Shown here: positions 17,421 through 25,982 of the stretch, one piece after another
Layout of the letters: the number at the start of each line of letters is the position of its first letter
How positions within the stretch are numbered: the stretch's first letter is position 1
Program-made: the position numbers and the translations under genes
Notes under the pieces: generated by a model
Databases searched by the model: none
Told to the model about the DNA's origin: nothing
Seen by the model: only the letters and a program-made list of their open reading frames with translations
NCBI RefSeq assembly: GCF_046233715.1
Contig: NZ_JBJNRJ010000002.1
Coordinates: 124,001-188,000 of the forward strand
Reading direction: 5' to 3'
Length of the DNA: 64,000 nt
Origin: Trujillonella humicola
GTDB taxonomy: Bacteria > Actinomycetota > Actinomycetes > Mycobacteriales > Geodermatophilaceae

Positions 17421-18926
17421 ATGCAGCCCGATGAGTTCGTACCCGAGCTGCCGGCGAAGTTCGCCCCGCTCGGCCTGACCTACGACGACGTCCTGCTCAT
17501 CCCGGGCGCCTCGGACGTCGTCCCGGCGGAGGTCGACACCAGCAGCCGGCTCACCCGCGGCATCCGGCTGGCCGTCCCGCTGCTGTCCAGCGCGATGGAC
17601 ACCGTCACCGAGGCCCGGATGGCGATCGCCATGGCCCGCGTGGGCGGGGTCGGGGTGCTGCACCGCAACCTCGCCGCCGAGGAGCAGGCCGGCCAGGTCG
17701 ACCTGGTCAAGCGCTCCGAGGCCGGCATGGTCACCAACCCGGTCACCGTCTCGCCGGACAACACCCTCGCCGAGGTCGACGCCCTCTCCGCCCGCTACCG
17801 GATCTCCGGCGCCCCGGTCGTCGACGCCGACGGCGTCCTGGTCGGCATCTGCACCAACCGCGACATGCGCTTCGAGACCGACCAGCACCGGCTCGTCCGC
17901 GACGTCATGACGCCGATGCCGCTGGTCACCGCCCCGGTCGGCGTGGACCCCGACACGGCGCTCGCGCTGCTGTCCAAGCACAAGATCGAGAAGCTGCCGA
18001 TCGTCGACGAGGGCGGCCGGCTGCGCGGCCTCATCACCGTCAAGGACTTCGTCAAGCGCGACCAGTACCCGCTGTCCACCAAGGACGCCGACGGCCGGCT
18101 GGTCGTCGCCGCCGCCGTCGGCGTGGGCGAGGAGTCCTACAAGCGCGCGGGCCTGCTGGTGGACGCCGGTGTCGACGTGCTCGTCGTCGACACCGCGCAC
18201 GGCCACCAGCGCGCCGTCCTCGACATGGTCGTCCGGGTGAAGGCCGACTTCGGCGTGCAGGTGGTCGGCGGGAACATCGCCACCCGCGCCGGTGCGCAGG
18301 CGCTGATCGACGCCGGCGTGGACGCCGTCAAGGTCGGCGTGGGCCCCGGCTCGATCTGCACCACCCGCGTGGTCGCCGGTGTCGGCGTCCCGCAGATCAG
18401 CGCCATCTACGAGGCCTCGCTCGCCGCGGGGCCGGCCGGGGTGCCGGTCATCGCCGACGGCGGGCTGCAGTACTCCGGCGACATCGCCAAGGCGCTGGTC
18501 GCCGGCGCCGACACCGTGATGATCGGCGGGCTGTTCGCCGGGGTCGAGGAGGCTCCCGGCGAGCTCGTCTTCATGAACGGCAAGCAGTTCAAGACCTACC
18601 GCGGCATGGGCTCGCTGGGCGCGATGCAGAAGCGCGGCACCCAGTCCTACAGCCGCGACCGGTACTTCGCCGACGACGTCCTCTCCGACGACAAGCTCGT
18701 GCCCGAGGGCATCGAGGGGCAGGTGCCCTACCGGGGCGCGCTGGCCACGGTCGCCCACCAGCTCGTCGGCGGGTTGCGCGCGTCGATGGGTTACGCGGGC
18801 GCGGCGACCATCGCCGACCTGCAGGAGCGCGGCCGGCTGACCCGCATCACGTCCGCGGGCCTGACCGAGAGCCACCCCCATGACATCCAGATGACGGTGG
18901 AAGCACCGAACTACCGGGCCCGGTGA
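17421..18926 (+). CDS. guaB: Inosine-5'-monophosphate dehydrogenase
   Basis: Oxidises IMP to XMP, the first step of GMP synthesis. The product is 501 aa from the ATG at 17421, matching Streptomyces GuaB length; a GTG at 17388 would add 11 residues. TIM barrel with active-site loop GPGSICTTRVVAG (Cys313), flap KRGTQSYSRDRYF, and an inserted pair of CBS domains (~103-216) that bind purine nucleotides. GGAGG lies upstream; TACGAT at 17353-17358 is a possible -10 with a ~55-base leader. First gene of guaB-guaB3-guaA. Confidence 0.96.
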   Translation: MQPDEFVPELPAKFAPLGLTYDDVLLIPGASDVVPAEVDTSSRLTRGIRLAVPLLSSAMDTVTEARMAIAMARVGGVGVLHRNLAAEEQAGQVDLVKRSEAGMVTNPVTVSPDNTLAEVDALSARYRISGAPVVDADGVLVGICTNRDMRFETDQHRLVRDVMTPMPLVTAPVGVDPDTALALLSKHKIEKLPIVDEGGRLRGLITVKDFVKRDQYPLSTKDADGRLVVAAAVGVGEESYKRAGLLVDAGVDVLVVDTAHGHQRAVLDMVVRVKADFGVQVVGGNIATRAGAQALIDAGVDAVKVGVGPGSICTTRVVAGVGVPQISAIYEASLAAGPAGVPVIADGGLQYSGDIAKALVAGADTVMIGGLFAGVEEAPGELVFMNGKQFKTYRGMGSLGAMQKRGTQSYSRDRYFADDVLSDDKLVPEGIEGQVPYRGALATVAHQLVGGLRASMGYAGAATIADLQERGRLTRITSAGLTESHPHDIQMTVEAPNYRAR

Positions 18927-18930
18927 CCTG

Positions 18931-20058
18931 ATGCCCGCACGCGACACCGTCGAGATCGGCCTCAACCGCTTCGCCCGCCGGGGGTACGACCTCGACGAGG
19001 TCTCGATCGTCCCCTCCCGCCGCACGCGGGACATGGACGACGTCTCCACCGCCTGGCAGATCGACGCCTTCCGCTTCGACATCCCCCTGGTCACCAGCCC
19101 GTCGGACGCCGTCGTCAGCCCGGCGACCGCGGTCGCCGTGGGCCGGGCCGGCGGGCTCGGCGTGCTCAACGCCGAGGGCCTGTGGACCCGCTACGAGGAC
19201 CCGACGCCGGTCTACGCCCGCATCCGCGAGGCGGCCGGCGCCGGTGCGCCGCCGGTCTCGGTGCTGCAGGAGGTCTACGCCGCGCCGGTGCAGCCCGAGC
19301 TGATCACCGCCCGGATCAAGGAGATGGCCGCCGCCGGGGTGACGACCGCGGTCCGGGTCTCCCCGCAGCACACGCTGCAGCTGGCGCCGGCGGCCCTGGC
19401 GGCCGGCGTGGACCTGCTGGTCATCCAGGGCACGATCGTCTCCGCCGAGCACGTGACGACCTCCGGCGAGGCGCTCAACCTCAAGGACTTCATCGCGGAC
19501 CTCGACGTCCCGGTGATCGCGGGCGGCGCGGCGAACTACCAGACCGCCCTGCACCTGATGCGCACCGGCGCGGCCGGCGTCATCGTCGGCGTCGGTGCCG
19601 ACAGCTACTCCACCGGGGACGCCGTCATGGGCATCCGGGTGCCGCTGGCCAGCGCGATCGCCGACGCCGCGGCCGCCCGCCGCGACTACCTCGACGAGAC
19701 CGGCGGCCGGTACGTGCACGTCATCGCCAACGGCCGGATCGAGACCAGCGGCGCCATCGCCCGGGCCCTGGCCTGCGGCGCCGACGCCGTCCAGCTCGGC
19801 GAGCCGCTGCGAGCGGGCGCCGAGGCGCCCGGCGGGGGCATCTGGTGGGACTCGGTGGCCGCGCACCCGCGGCTGCCCCGTGGTGGCACCTCGGCGCCCG
19901 TCGAGCCGGCCGGCTCGCTGGCCGACGTGCTGCTCGGCGAGGCGCACGCCGCGGACGGCCGCACCAACCTGTTCGGTGCGCTGCGGCGCACGATGGCCAA
20001 GACCGGCTACCGGGACCTCAAGGAGTTCCAGCGGGTCGAGCTGGTCGTGAGCGGCTGA
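18931..20058 (+). CDS. guaB3: GuaB3 family IMP dehydrogenase-like protein
   Basis: A 375-aa barrel protein 4 bp after guaB. It has no CBS insertion. The IMP/NAD barrel segments remain (PVIAGGAANYQTAL, GVIVGVG), but the loop that carries the catalytic Cys in GuaB reads GADSYSTGDAV, with no cysteine. GuaB3 proteins are a distinct actinobacterial and cyanobacterial subgroup whose biochemical role has been debated. Operon position between guaB and guaA points to purine nucleotide metabolism. Its stop overlaps the guaA start (TGATG). Confidence 0.9.
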   Translation: MPARDTVEIGLNRFARRGYDLDEVSIVPSRRTRDMDDVSTAWQIDAFRFDIPLVTSPSDAVVSPATAVAVGRAGGLGVLNAEGLWTRYEDPTPVYARIREAAGAGAPPVSVLQEVYAAPVQPELITARIKEMAAAGVTTAVRVSPQHTLQLAPAALAAGVDLLVIQGTIVSAEHVTTSGEALNLKDFIADLDVPVIAGGAANYQTALHLMRTGAAGVIVGVGADSYSTGDAVMGIRVPLASAIADAAAARRDYLDETGGRYVHVIANGRIETSGAIARALACGADAVQLGEPLRAGAEAPGGGIWWDSVAAHPRLPRGGTSAPVEPAGSLADVLLGEAHAADGRTNLFGALRRTMAKTGYRDLKEFQRVELVVSG

Positions 20059-21620
20059 TGGACTTCCCCACCGTCCTGGTCGTCGACTTCGGGGCGCAGT
20101 ACGCGCAGCTCATCGCCCGGCGGGTCCGCGAGGCCGGCGTGTACTCCGAGATCGTCCCGTCGTCGACGCCGGCCGAGGAGATCGTGGCGCGCAAGCCCGC
20201 GGCGATCGTGCTCTCCGGCGGCCCGTCCAGCGTGTACGCCGAGGGCGCGCCGCAGGTCGACCCGGTGCTGTTCGAGTCCGGGGTGCCGGCGTTCGGCATC
20301 TGCTACGGCTTCCAGGCGATGGCGGCCTCCCTGGGCGGCACCGTGGCCCGCACCGGCGACCGCGAGTACGGCGGCACCCCGCTGACGGTCACGACCGGCG
20401 GCCGGCTGTTCGGCGACCTGCCCGTGGTCCAGCCGGTGTGGATGAGCCACGGGGACGCCGTCAGCGAGGCCCCGCCCGGGTTCACCGTGACCGCCACCTC
20501 CACCGGTGCGCCGGTCGCCGCCTTCGAGGACGTCGACCGCCGGCTGGCCGGTGTGCAGTTCCACCCCGAGGTCCGGCACACCGCGCACGGGCAGACGGTG
20601 CTCGAGCACTTCCTCTTCGACATCGCCGGGCTGGAGCCCAGCTGGACGATGGCCAACGTCGTGGAGGAGCAGGTCGCCGCGATCCGCGACCGGATCGGCG
20701 ACCGGCGGGCGATCTGCGGGCTGTCGGGCGGCGTCGACTCCGCGGTCGCCGCCGCGCTGGTGCAGCGGGCCATCGGAGAGCGGCTGACCTGCGTCTACGT
20801 CGACCACGGGCTCATGCGCGAGGGCGAGACCGAGCAGATCGAGCGGGACTTCGTCGCCGTGACCGGCGCCGACCTGCGGGTGGTCGACGCCGCCGACCGG
20901 TTCCTCTCCGCGCTGGCCGGCGTCAGCGACCCCGAGGAGAAGCGGAAGGTCATCGGCCGCGAGTTCATCCGGGTGTTCGAGCAGGCCGCCACCGACGTCG
21001 TCGCCGACGCGCAGGCGCACGGCGAGACGGTCGACTTCCTCGTGCAGGGGACCCTGTACCCCGACGTCGTGGAGTCCGGTGGCGGCACGGGGACGGCGAA
21101 CATCAAGAGCCACCACAACGTCGGCGGTCTCCCCGACGACCTGACCTTCACCCTCGTCGAGCCGCTGCGCACGCTGTTCAAGGACGAGGTGCGCGAGGTC
21201 GGCCGGCAGCTCGGCCTGCCCGACACCCTCGTGCAGCGGCAGCCGTTCCCCGGACCGGGCCTGGGCATCCGCATCGTCGGTGAGGTCACCCGCGACCGGC
21301 TCGACGTGCTGCGCCGGGCCGACGCGATCGTCCGCGCGGAGCTGTCCGCGGCGCACCTGGACACCGAGATCTGGCAGTGCCCGGTGGTGCTGCTGGCCGA
21401 CGTCCGCTCGGTCGGCGTCCAGGGCGACGGGCGCACCTACGGGCACCCGGTGGTGCTGCGCCCGGTGTCCAGCGAGGACGCGATGACCGCGGACTGGACC
21501 CGGCTGCCCTACGACCTGCTGGCGCGGATCTCCACCCGGATCACCAACGAGGTGGCCGAGGTGAACCGCGTCGTCCTCGACGTGACGAGCAAGCCCCCGG
21601 GCACCATCGAGTGGGAGTGA
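20058..21620 (+). CDS. guaA: GMP synthase (glutamine-hydrolysing)
   Basis: Converts XMP to GMP using ATP and glutamine. The product is 520 aa from the ATG at 20058, one base overlapping the guaB3 stop. The class I glutaminase triad is Cys82 (FGICYG), His169 and Glu171 (FHPEV). The ATP-pyrophosphatase P-loop is SGGVDS (223-228), and the C-terminal dimerisation domain ends in KPPGTIEWE. Last gene of the guaB-guaB3-guaA unit. Confidence 0.97.
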   Translation: MDFPTVLVVDFGAQYAQLIARRVREAGVYSEIVPSSTPAEEIVARKPAAIVLSGGPSSVYAEGAPQVDPVLFESGVPAFGICYGFQAMAASLGGTVARTGDREYGGTPLTVTTGGRLFGDLPVVQPVWMSHGDAVSEAPPGFTVTATSTGAPVAAFEDVDRRLAGVQFHPEVRHTAHGQTVLEHFLFDIAGLEPSWTMANVVEEQVAAIRDRIGDRRAICGLSGGVDSAVAAALVQRAIGERLTCVYVDHGLMREGETEQIERDFVAVTGADLRVVDAADRFLSALAGVSDPEEKRKVIGREFIRVFEQAATDVVADAQAHGETVDFLVQGTLYPDVVESGGGTGTANIKSHHNVGGLPDDLTFTLVEPLRTLFKDEVREVGRQLGLPDTLVQRQPFPGPGLGIRIVGEVTRDRLDVLRRADAIVRAELSAAHLDTEIWQCPVVLLADVRSVGVQGDGRTYGHPVVLRPVSSEDAMTADWTRLPYDLLARISTRITNEVAEVNRVVLDVTSKPPGTIEWE

Positions 21621-21657
21621 ACGAACTGGCTGGAGCGCGGGGCCGGCGCGACTCGGC

Positions 21658-22440
21658 TCAGCCGGCGCGGTAGGCCAGGCCGCGGCCGTCGGGTGCGGTG
21701 AGGGTGAGCCGGTCGCCGTCGACGGCCAGGGTGGCCCCGGCGGTGAGGACGGCGATCACCTGCTCGTCCTGCCCGGCCAGCTCCGGCGGGCAGGCCACGT
21801 CCTCGACGGCCAGGTCCTCGACGGCCGGCGGGCCGAGGGTCAGCACGTCCCCGTCCCGCCGCCACGGACCGCTCCAGCCGCGGCAGCCGGTGGACCCGCT
21901 CGCCGTCCCGTCGGCCGCGAGCTCCAGCCGCGGCTCGCCCTGCACCGACGAGGCGAGCTCGCCGACCACGAGGGTGTCGAGCACCCAGCGCGTGCCCACC
22001 GGGTCGCGGTCGGGGACCGGGACCTCGCGGGTGAAGTGCAGGGTGGCGCCCTCCCCGGTGAGCACGAGGGCCTCGCCGTCGCGGGCGGCGCGGTCGACGG
22101 CGGCCAGCGCGGACAGGAAGGCCGACTCGGCGGCCATGACCGGCGGGTCGCACGCCATCTCCGTCTGCCCGATCGGGTCGAGGACCAGCGCGTCCCCGTC
22201 GAGCCGGTAGCCGGCGAAGTAGTGGTTGCAGAACGCCGTGCCGCTGAGCCGGCCGGGCTCGGCCACGAGGGTGGCGGCCGAGCCCCGCGGCAGCGGCAGG
22301 GCGGCGCCGGCGACGTCCCCGGACACCAGCCGCCAGCTGCCGAGGACGTCGGGGCGCCGGGGTTGCTCCGCCGGGTCCGCGCACGCGGGCGCGGTCAGCA
22401 GGACGGCGCCCAGCGCGGCGAGCAGCAGCAGCCGGGGCAC
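21658..22440 (-). CDS. META-domain lipoprotein
   Basis: A 260-aa predicted lipoprotein. The GTG at 22440 gives a signal peptide (PRLLLLAALGAVLL) with lipobox LTAPAC. Two HslJ/META-like domains follow: GSWRLVSGDVAG with FCNHYFAGY (~35-130) and GTRWVLDTLVVG with GSTGCRGWSGPW (~145-255). META domains occur in heat-shock protein HslJ and secreted proteins of unclear function. Convergent with guaA; separate from the upstream minus-strand pair by a terminator. Confidence 0.85.
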   Translation of the reverse strand: MPRLLLLAALGAVLLTAPACADPAEQPRRPDVLGSWRLVSGDVAGAALPLPRGSAATLVAEPGRLSGTAFCNHYFAGYRLDGDALVLDPIGQTEMACDPPVMAAESAFLSALAAVDRAARDGEALVLTGEGATLHFTREVPVPDRDPVGTRWVLDTLVVGELASSVQGEPRLELAADGTASGSTGCRGWSGPWRRDGDVLTLGPPAVEDLAVEDVACPPELAGQDEQVIAVLTAGATLAVDGDRLTLTAPDGRGLAYRAG

Positions 22441-22529
22441 GGCGCCAGCCTGGCCGCACGGCCCGGCCGGGTGCAAGCGGCACTGCCGGGTGCAGACGCC
22501 GGGGACGCGGGCGACGCCGGGACGCGCGA

Positions 22530-22563
22530 GCGGGCCCGGGGAGCGGCTGCTCCCCGGGCCCGC
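22530..22563 (-). terminator. Terminator after the PspC operon
   Basis: Perfect 15-bp inverted repeat (22530-22544 with 22549-22563), 4-base loop, 28 bases beyond the stop of the minus-strand gene that begins at 22899. Confidence 0.85.
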
Positions 22564-22590
22564 GACCGGATCCACGCCCCGACCCGGGTC

Positions 22591-22899
22591 TCAGCGCCGC
22601 CGTCGTGCCCGGCGGACCTCGCTCACCAGCAGGGCGACCCCTGCGCCGATCAGCACGAGCCACAGGACCCCGCCGTCCTCGAGGACCCCGAGCGGGAGGT
22701 CGGCGGGGGTGAGACCGATCAGCGCCCACAGGACGAAGAGCAGTCCCGGGACCAGCGCGACGAGGTCGGGCCGGCGGCGGCGCGGCGCGGGGACCGCGGT
22801 GGCGCCGGCGAGGACCGGGGCGTCGGCCGCCGTGAGCTCGCGCAGCGCCTGCTCCTGCCAGGCGGTGGGCGTGGTCGGGAACTCGCTGTAGTCAGCCAC
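22591..22899 (-). CDS. Small membrane protein, pspC partner
   Basis: A 102-aa protein with two membrane helices (LVALVPGLLFVLWALIGL and GGVLWLVLIGAGVALLV) and an Arg-rich tail. Its GTG overlaps the end of the PspC gene by 8 bases, so the two are translationally coupled. I recognise no family. The linkage suggests a role with the PspC protein in envelope sensing. Confidence 0.75.
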   Translation of the reverse strand: MADYSEFPTTPTAWQEQALRELTAADAPVLAGATAVPAPRRRRPDLVALVPGLLFVLWALIGLTPADLPLGVLEDGGVLWLVLIGAGVALLVSEVRRARRRR

Positions 22900-23857
22900 G
22901 GGACACCTCCACGTCACCGACGCCGTGGTCGATGACCACGACGAACTCGGGCTCCCCGTCGTCGACCCAGGCGCCGGAGCCGGTGCCCGGGAAGAAGCCG
23001 CCGTCGGAGGAGCCACCGTCGAACACCCGGGTCGAGCCGACGCCGGTGTCGATGTCCAGCCGGACGTCGGCGTCCCGGGGCAGGACGACGTCGAGGTCGC
23101 CGACGCCGTGGTCGATCTCGACGCGCAGCGCCTCGTCGAGGTCGGAGACGTCGATGCGGCTGAGGTCCACGGTCATGTCGCCGGCGCCCAGCTCGTAGCG
23201 GTCGCGCACCTCGGCGACGCTCGCCGGCCGGTAGTTCCGGTCACCGACCCCCGCGCCGGTCGGCCACGGCACGGACGAGGCCACCGCGAGGGCGAGGGAG
23301 AGGACGGCGCCCAGCGCGACGAGCCCGCCCCGGGAGGTGCGCCCGGGGACGAACGCGGCGGCCACGAGACCGAGGCCCACGGCCAGCAACGCGACCGCGA
23401 GGAACGGCCGGGGACCGGGGTTCCAGTCGCTCAGCTGCGTGACCAGCGCCAGCAGCCCGACGGCGATGAGCGCGCCGGCGAGGGTGACGCGGCCGACCGG
23501 GGAGCGCGGCTGCGCCGGTGTGGGCGGGGCGGCCGGTCCGGCGGCCGTGGCGAGGCCTCGGGGGAGGGCCCCGGCGCCGTCCCCGGCGCGCGGCCCGGCC
23601 GGCATGACGACGCACAGCAGCAGGTAGACGATGATGCCGGAGCCTCCGGCGAGGGTCAGCGCGACGAAGCCGACCCGCCAGAGCAGCGCGTCGATGCCGC
23701 TGTACTCGGCGAGCCCGCCGGCGACGCCGGTGAGCATCCTGTCGGAGCGGCTGCGGCGCAGTGCGGTCCGTGCGGGCGGACCGGGCGGCGGAGGCGGCGG
23801 CCAGGCCGGGCCGGGCGGGTCCACCGAGGGGGGCGCGGGGGGCGGGACTGCGGTCAT
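22892..23857 (-). CDS. PspC / toastrack-domain membrane protein
   Basis: A 321-aa protein. After a Pro-rich cytoplasmic start, the PspC domain spans ~33-88 (RSRSDRMLTGVAGGLAEYSG, then a membrane helix ending in LLLCVVMP). Three further hydrophobic segments (~127-200) follow. The last ~110 residues are a strand-rich toastrack-like region with repeated DHGVGD(L/V)(D/E)V units. It is divergent from a kinase that carries its own PspC domain, so it probably acts as the sensing partner for that two-component system, as in LiaF/PspC systems. Confidence 0.85.
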   Translation of the reverse strand: MTAVPPPAPPSVDPPGPAWPPPPPPGPPARTALRRSRSDRMLTGVAGGLAEYSGIDALLWRVGFVALTLAGGSGIIVYLLLCVVMPAGPRAGDGAGALPRGLATAAGPAAPPTPAQPRSPVGRVTLAGALIAVGLLALVTQLSDWNPGPRPFLAVALLAVGLGLVAAAFVPGRTSRGGLVALGAVLSLALAVASSVPWPTGAGVGDRNYRPASVAEVRDRYELGAGDMTVDLSRIDVSDLDEALRVEIDHGVGDLDVVLPRDADVRLDIDTGVGSTRVFDGGSSDGGFFPGTGSGAWVDDGEPEFVVVIDHGVGDVEVSRG

Positions 23858-23984
23858 GGCACAGAGCGTGCGCGCCCGGCGGTGGCCCGGTCATCAGGGA
23901 ACGCCCCCATCCGACCCTGGTCCCGCCCGCGGGGGTGATCACCGGTGCCCGCGCCGCCCGCGCGGTGCGACCATCGACACCGTG

Positions 23985-25217
23985 ATGGTCGAGGGGCAGG
24001 CGCCCGAGGAGGTCCGGACCGGCGACGCGGCGACCGCCGCGGTCCGGCCGCCGGCGCCCTCCCCTGCTCCGCGGCCACCGCTCGTGCGTCCGCGCACGGG
24101 GCGGATGCTGGCCGGCGTCTGCGCCGGGACCGCCGCCCACCTGCGGGCCGACCCGCTGGTGGTGCGGGTGGCGATGGTCGCGCTGGCCGTCACCGGCCTG
24201 GGCGTCGTCGCCTACGGGCTGCTCTGGCTGTTCATGCCGCTGTCCGACACCGACGATGCGCCGGCCTTCGTCGCGCCGCAGCCCAGCCGCCGGCAGACCA
24301 TCGGCCTGGTCCTGCTCGGCATCGGCGCGCTGGTGCTGGTGACCGACGTGGCCAGCTGGGGCGGCGGGGGGGTCACCGTCCCGCTGCTCCTGGTCGGCGC
24401 CGGCCTGGCCACCATCTGGCGGCAGCTGGACACCGACCGCACGCTCAAGCGGCCCGGCGTCCGGTGGGTGCTGGCCGGCGGCGTGGCCCTCGGCGTGATC
24501 GGCGTCGTCCTGCTGCTGGCCACCACCGGGCAGCTGGCCAACGCGCGCAACGGCTTCGCCGCGACCCTGGTGATCCTCGTCGGCATCGTGCTGGCGACCG
24601 CGCCCCTCTGGCGGCGGCTGCTCACCTCCCGGGAGGCCGAGCGCACCGCCCGGATCCGGTCCGAGGAGCGGGCCGCCGTCGCCGCCCACCTGCACGACTC
24701 GGTGCTGCAGACGCTCGCGCTCATCCAGCGGCACGCCGCCGACCAGCAGGCCGTCGCCCGGCTGGCCCGCAGCCAGGAGCGCGAGCTGCGCACGTGGCTG
24801 TACGAGCCGGAGAAGGCCTCGCAGGGCACGTGGGCCGGGCTGGTGTCGGCCATGGTCGCCGAGGTCGAGGCCGACCACGCGCTGACCGTGGACCCGGTGG
24901 TGGTCGGTGACGCCGAGGTGGACGACGCGCTGGCCGCGCTCGGTGCCGCCACCCGCGAGGCGCTGGTCAACGCCGCCAAGCACTCCGGCGCCGCGTCGGC
25001 CGACCTGTACACCGAGGTCACCGCGCGGCAGGTGTCGGTGTACGTGCGCGACCGGGGGGCCGGGTTCGACCCGGCCACCGTGCCGGCCGACCGGCGGGGG
25101 CTGCGCGACTCCGTGGCCGGCCGGCTGACCCGGGTCGGCGGGACGGCGACGGTGCGGTCGGCGCCGGGCGAGGGGACCGAGGTGGAGCTGCTGCTCCCGA
25201 GGGAGGAGCAGTCGTGA
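23985..25217 (+). CDS. PspC-domain sensor histidine kinase
   Basis: A 410-aa kinase. The N-terminal PspC domain (~35-88; RPRTGRMLAGVCAGTAAHL) is followed by further membrane segments (~105-205). The phosphoacceptor is in AHLHDSVLQTL (His237), of the NarL-partner HisKA_3-like type. The ATPase has N-box EALVNAAKHSG and G-box DRGAGFDP. The ATG at 23985 is used; a GTG lies one codon upstream. The stop overlaps the response regulator start. Fusion of PspC to the kinase suggests sensing of membrane stress. Confidence 0.9.
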   Translation: MVEGQAPEEVRTGDAATAAVRPPAPSPAPRPPLVRPRTGRMLAGVCAGTAAHLRADPLVVRVAMVALAVTGLGVVAYGLLWLFMPLSDTDDAPAFVAPQPSRRQTIGLVLLGIGALVLVTDVASWGGGGVTVPLLLVGAGLATIWRQLDTDRTLKRPGVRWVLAGGVALGVIGVVLLLATTGQLANARNGFAATLVILVGIVLATAPLWRRLLTSREAERTARIRSEERAAVAAHLHDSVLQTLALIQRHAADQQAVARLARSQERELRTWLYEPEKASQGTWAGLVSAMVAEVEADHALTVDPVVVGDAEVDDALAALGAATREALVNAAKHSGAASADLYTEVTARQVSVYVRDRGAGFDPATVPADRRGLRDSVAGRLTRVGGTATVRSAPGEGTEVELLLPREEQS

Positions 25218-25888
25218 CCGAGCCGCAGGTGCCGAGGGTCTTCCTCGTCGACGACCACGGGATGGTGCGCGCGGGGGTGCGCGCCGAGCTGGGGGAGGCG
25301 GCGACCGTCGTGGGCGAGGCGGCCGACGCCGACGCCGCGATCGCCGGCATCCGCGCCACGGTGCCCGACGTCGTCCTGCTCGACGTGCACCTGCCCGGCG
25401 GCGGCGGGCGTGCGGTGCTCGAGGCGCTGCGGAGCGAGCTGCCCGCCGTCCGGTACCTGGCGCTGTCGGTGTCCGACGCCGCGGAGGACGTCATCGCCGT
25501 CATCCGGGCCGGCGCCCGCGGCTACGTCACCAAGACCATCTCCGGACCCGACCTGAGGTCGGCGGTGCAGCGGGTCGCCGACGGTGACGTCGTCTTCAGC
25601 CCCCGCCTCGCCGGGTTCGTGCTCGACGCCTTCGCCGCCGCCGGCGGTCCCGGCGCGGCGTCCCCGGCGGAGGACCCGGCCACCGACCCCGGCCTGGACC
25701 TGCTCTCGGCCCGGGAGCGCGAGGTGATGCAGCTGCTGGCCCGCGGCTACACCTACCGGGAGATCGGCTCGCGGCTGTTCATCTCGGTGAAGACCGTGGA
25801 GTCCCACGCCTCGAACGTGCTGCGCAAGCTGCAGCTGTCCAACCGCAACGAGCTCACGAGGTGGGCCGCCACCAACCGGCTGCTCTGA
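25214..25888 (+). CDS. NarL-family response regulator
   Basis: A 224-aa two-domain regulator. The receiver has the acidic pair in FLVDDHG, phosphoacceptor Asp57 in VVLLDVHLPG, and the conserved Lys in GYVTKT. The C-terminal LuxR helix-turn-helix is SAREREVMQLLARGYTYREI to SVKTVESHASNVLRKLQ. It begins at a GTG overlapping the kinase stop, so the pair is coupled. The divergent pspC operon is the most likely target. Confidence 0.92.
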   Translation: MTEPQVPRVFLVDDHGMVRAGVRAELGEAATVVGEAADADAAIAGIRATVPDVVLLDVHLPGGGGRAVLEALRSELPAVRYLALSVSDAAEDVIAVIRAGARGYVTKTISGPDLRSAVQRVADGDVVFSPRLAGFVLDAFAAAGGPGAASPAEDPATDPGLDLLSAREREVMQLLARGYTYREIGSRLFISVKTVESHASNVLRKLQLSNRNELTRWAATNRLL

Positions 25889-25946
25889 CCGGCGACGAGT
25901 GGCCGGTCCGAGCGGCTTCCACTAGGACTGGGACGACCTGACCGGT

Positions 25947-25965
25947 GGCCGGCCGAGGGCCGGCC
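25947..25965 (+). terminator. Short hairpin after the response regulator
   Basis: GGCCGGCC (25947-25954) and GGCCGGCC (25958-25965) around GAG. Moderate support; it also lies in the leader of the next gene. Confidence 0.45.
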
Positions 25966-25982
25966 GGCAGAGCGGAGAGCGC

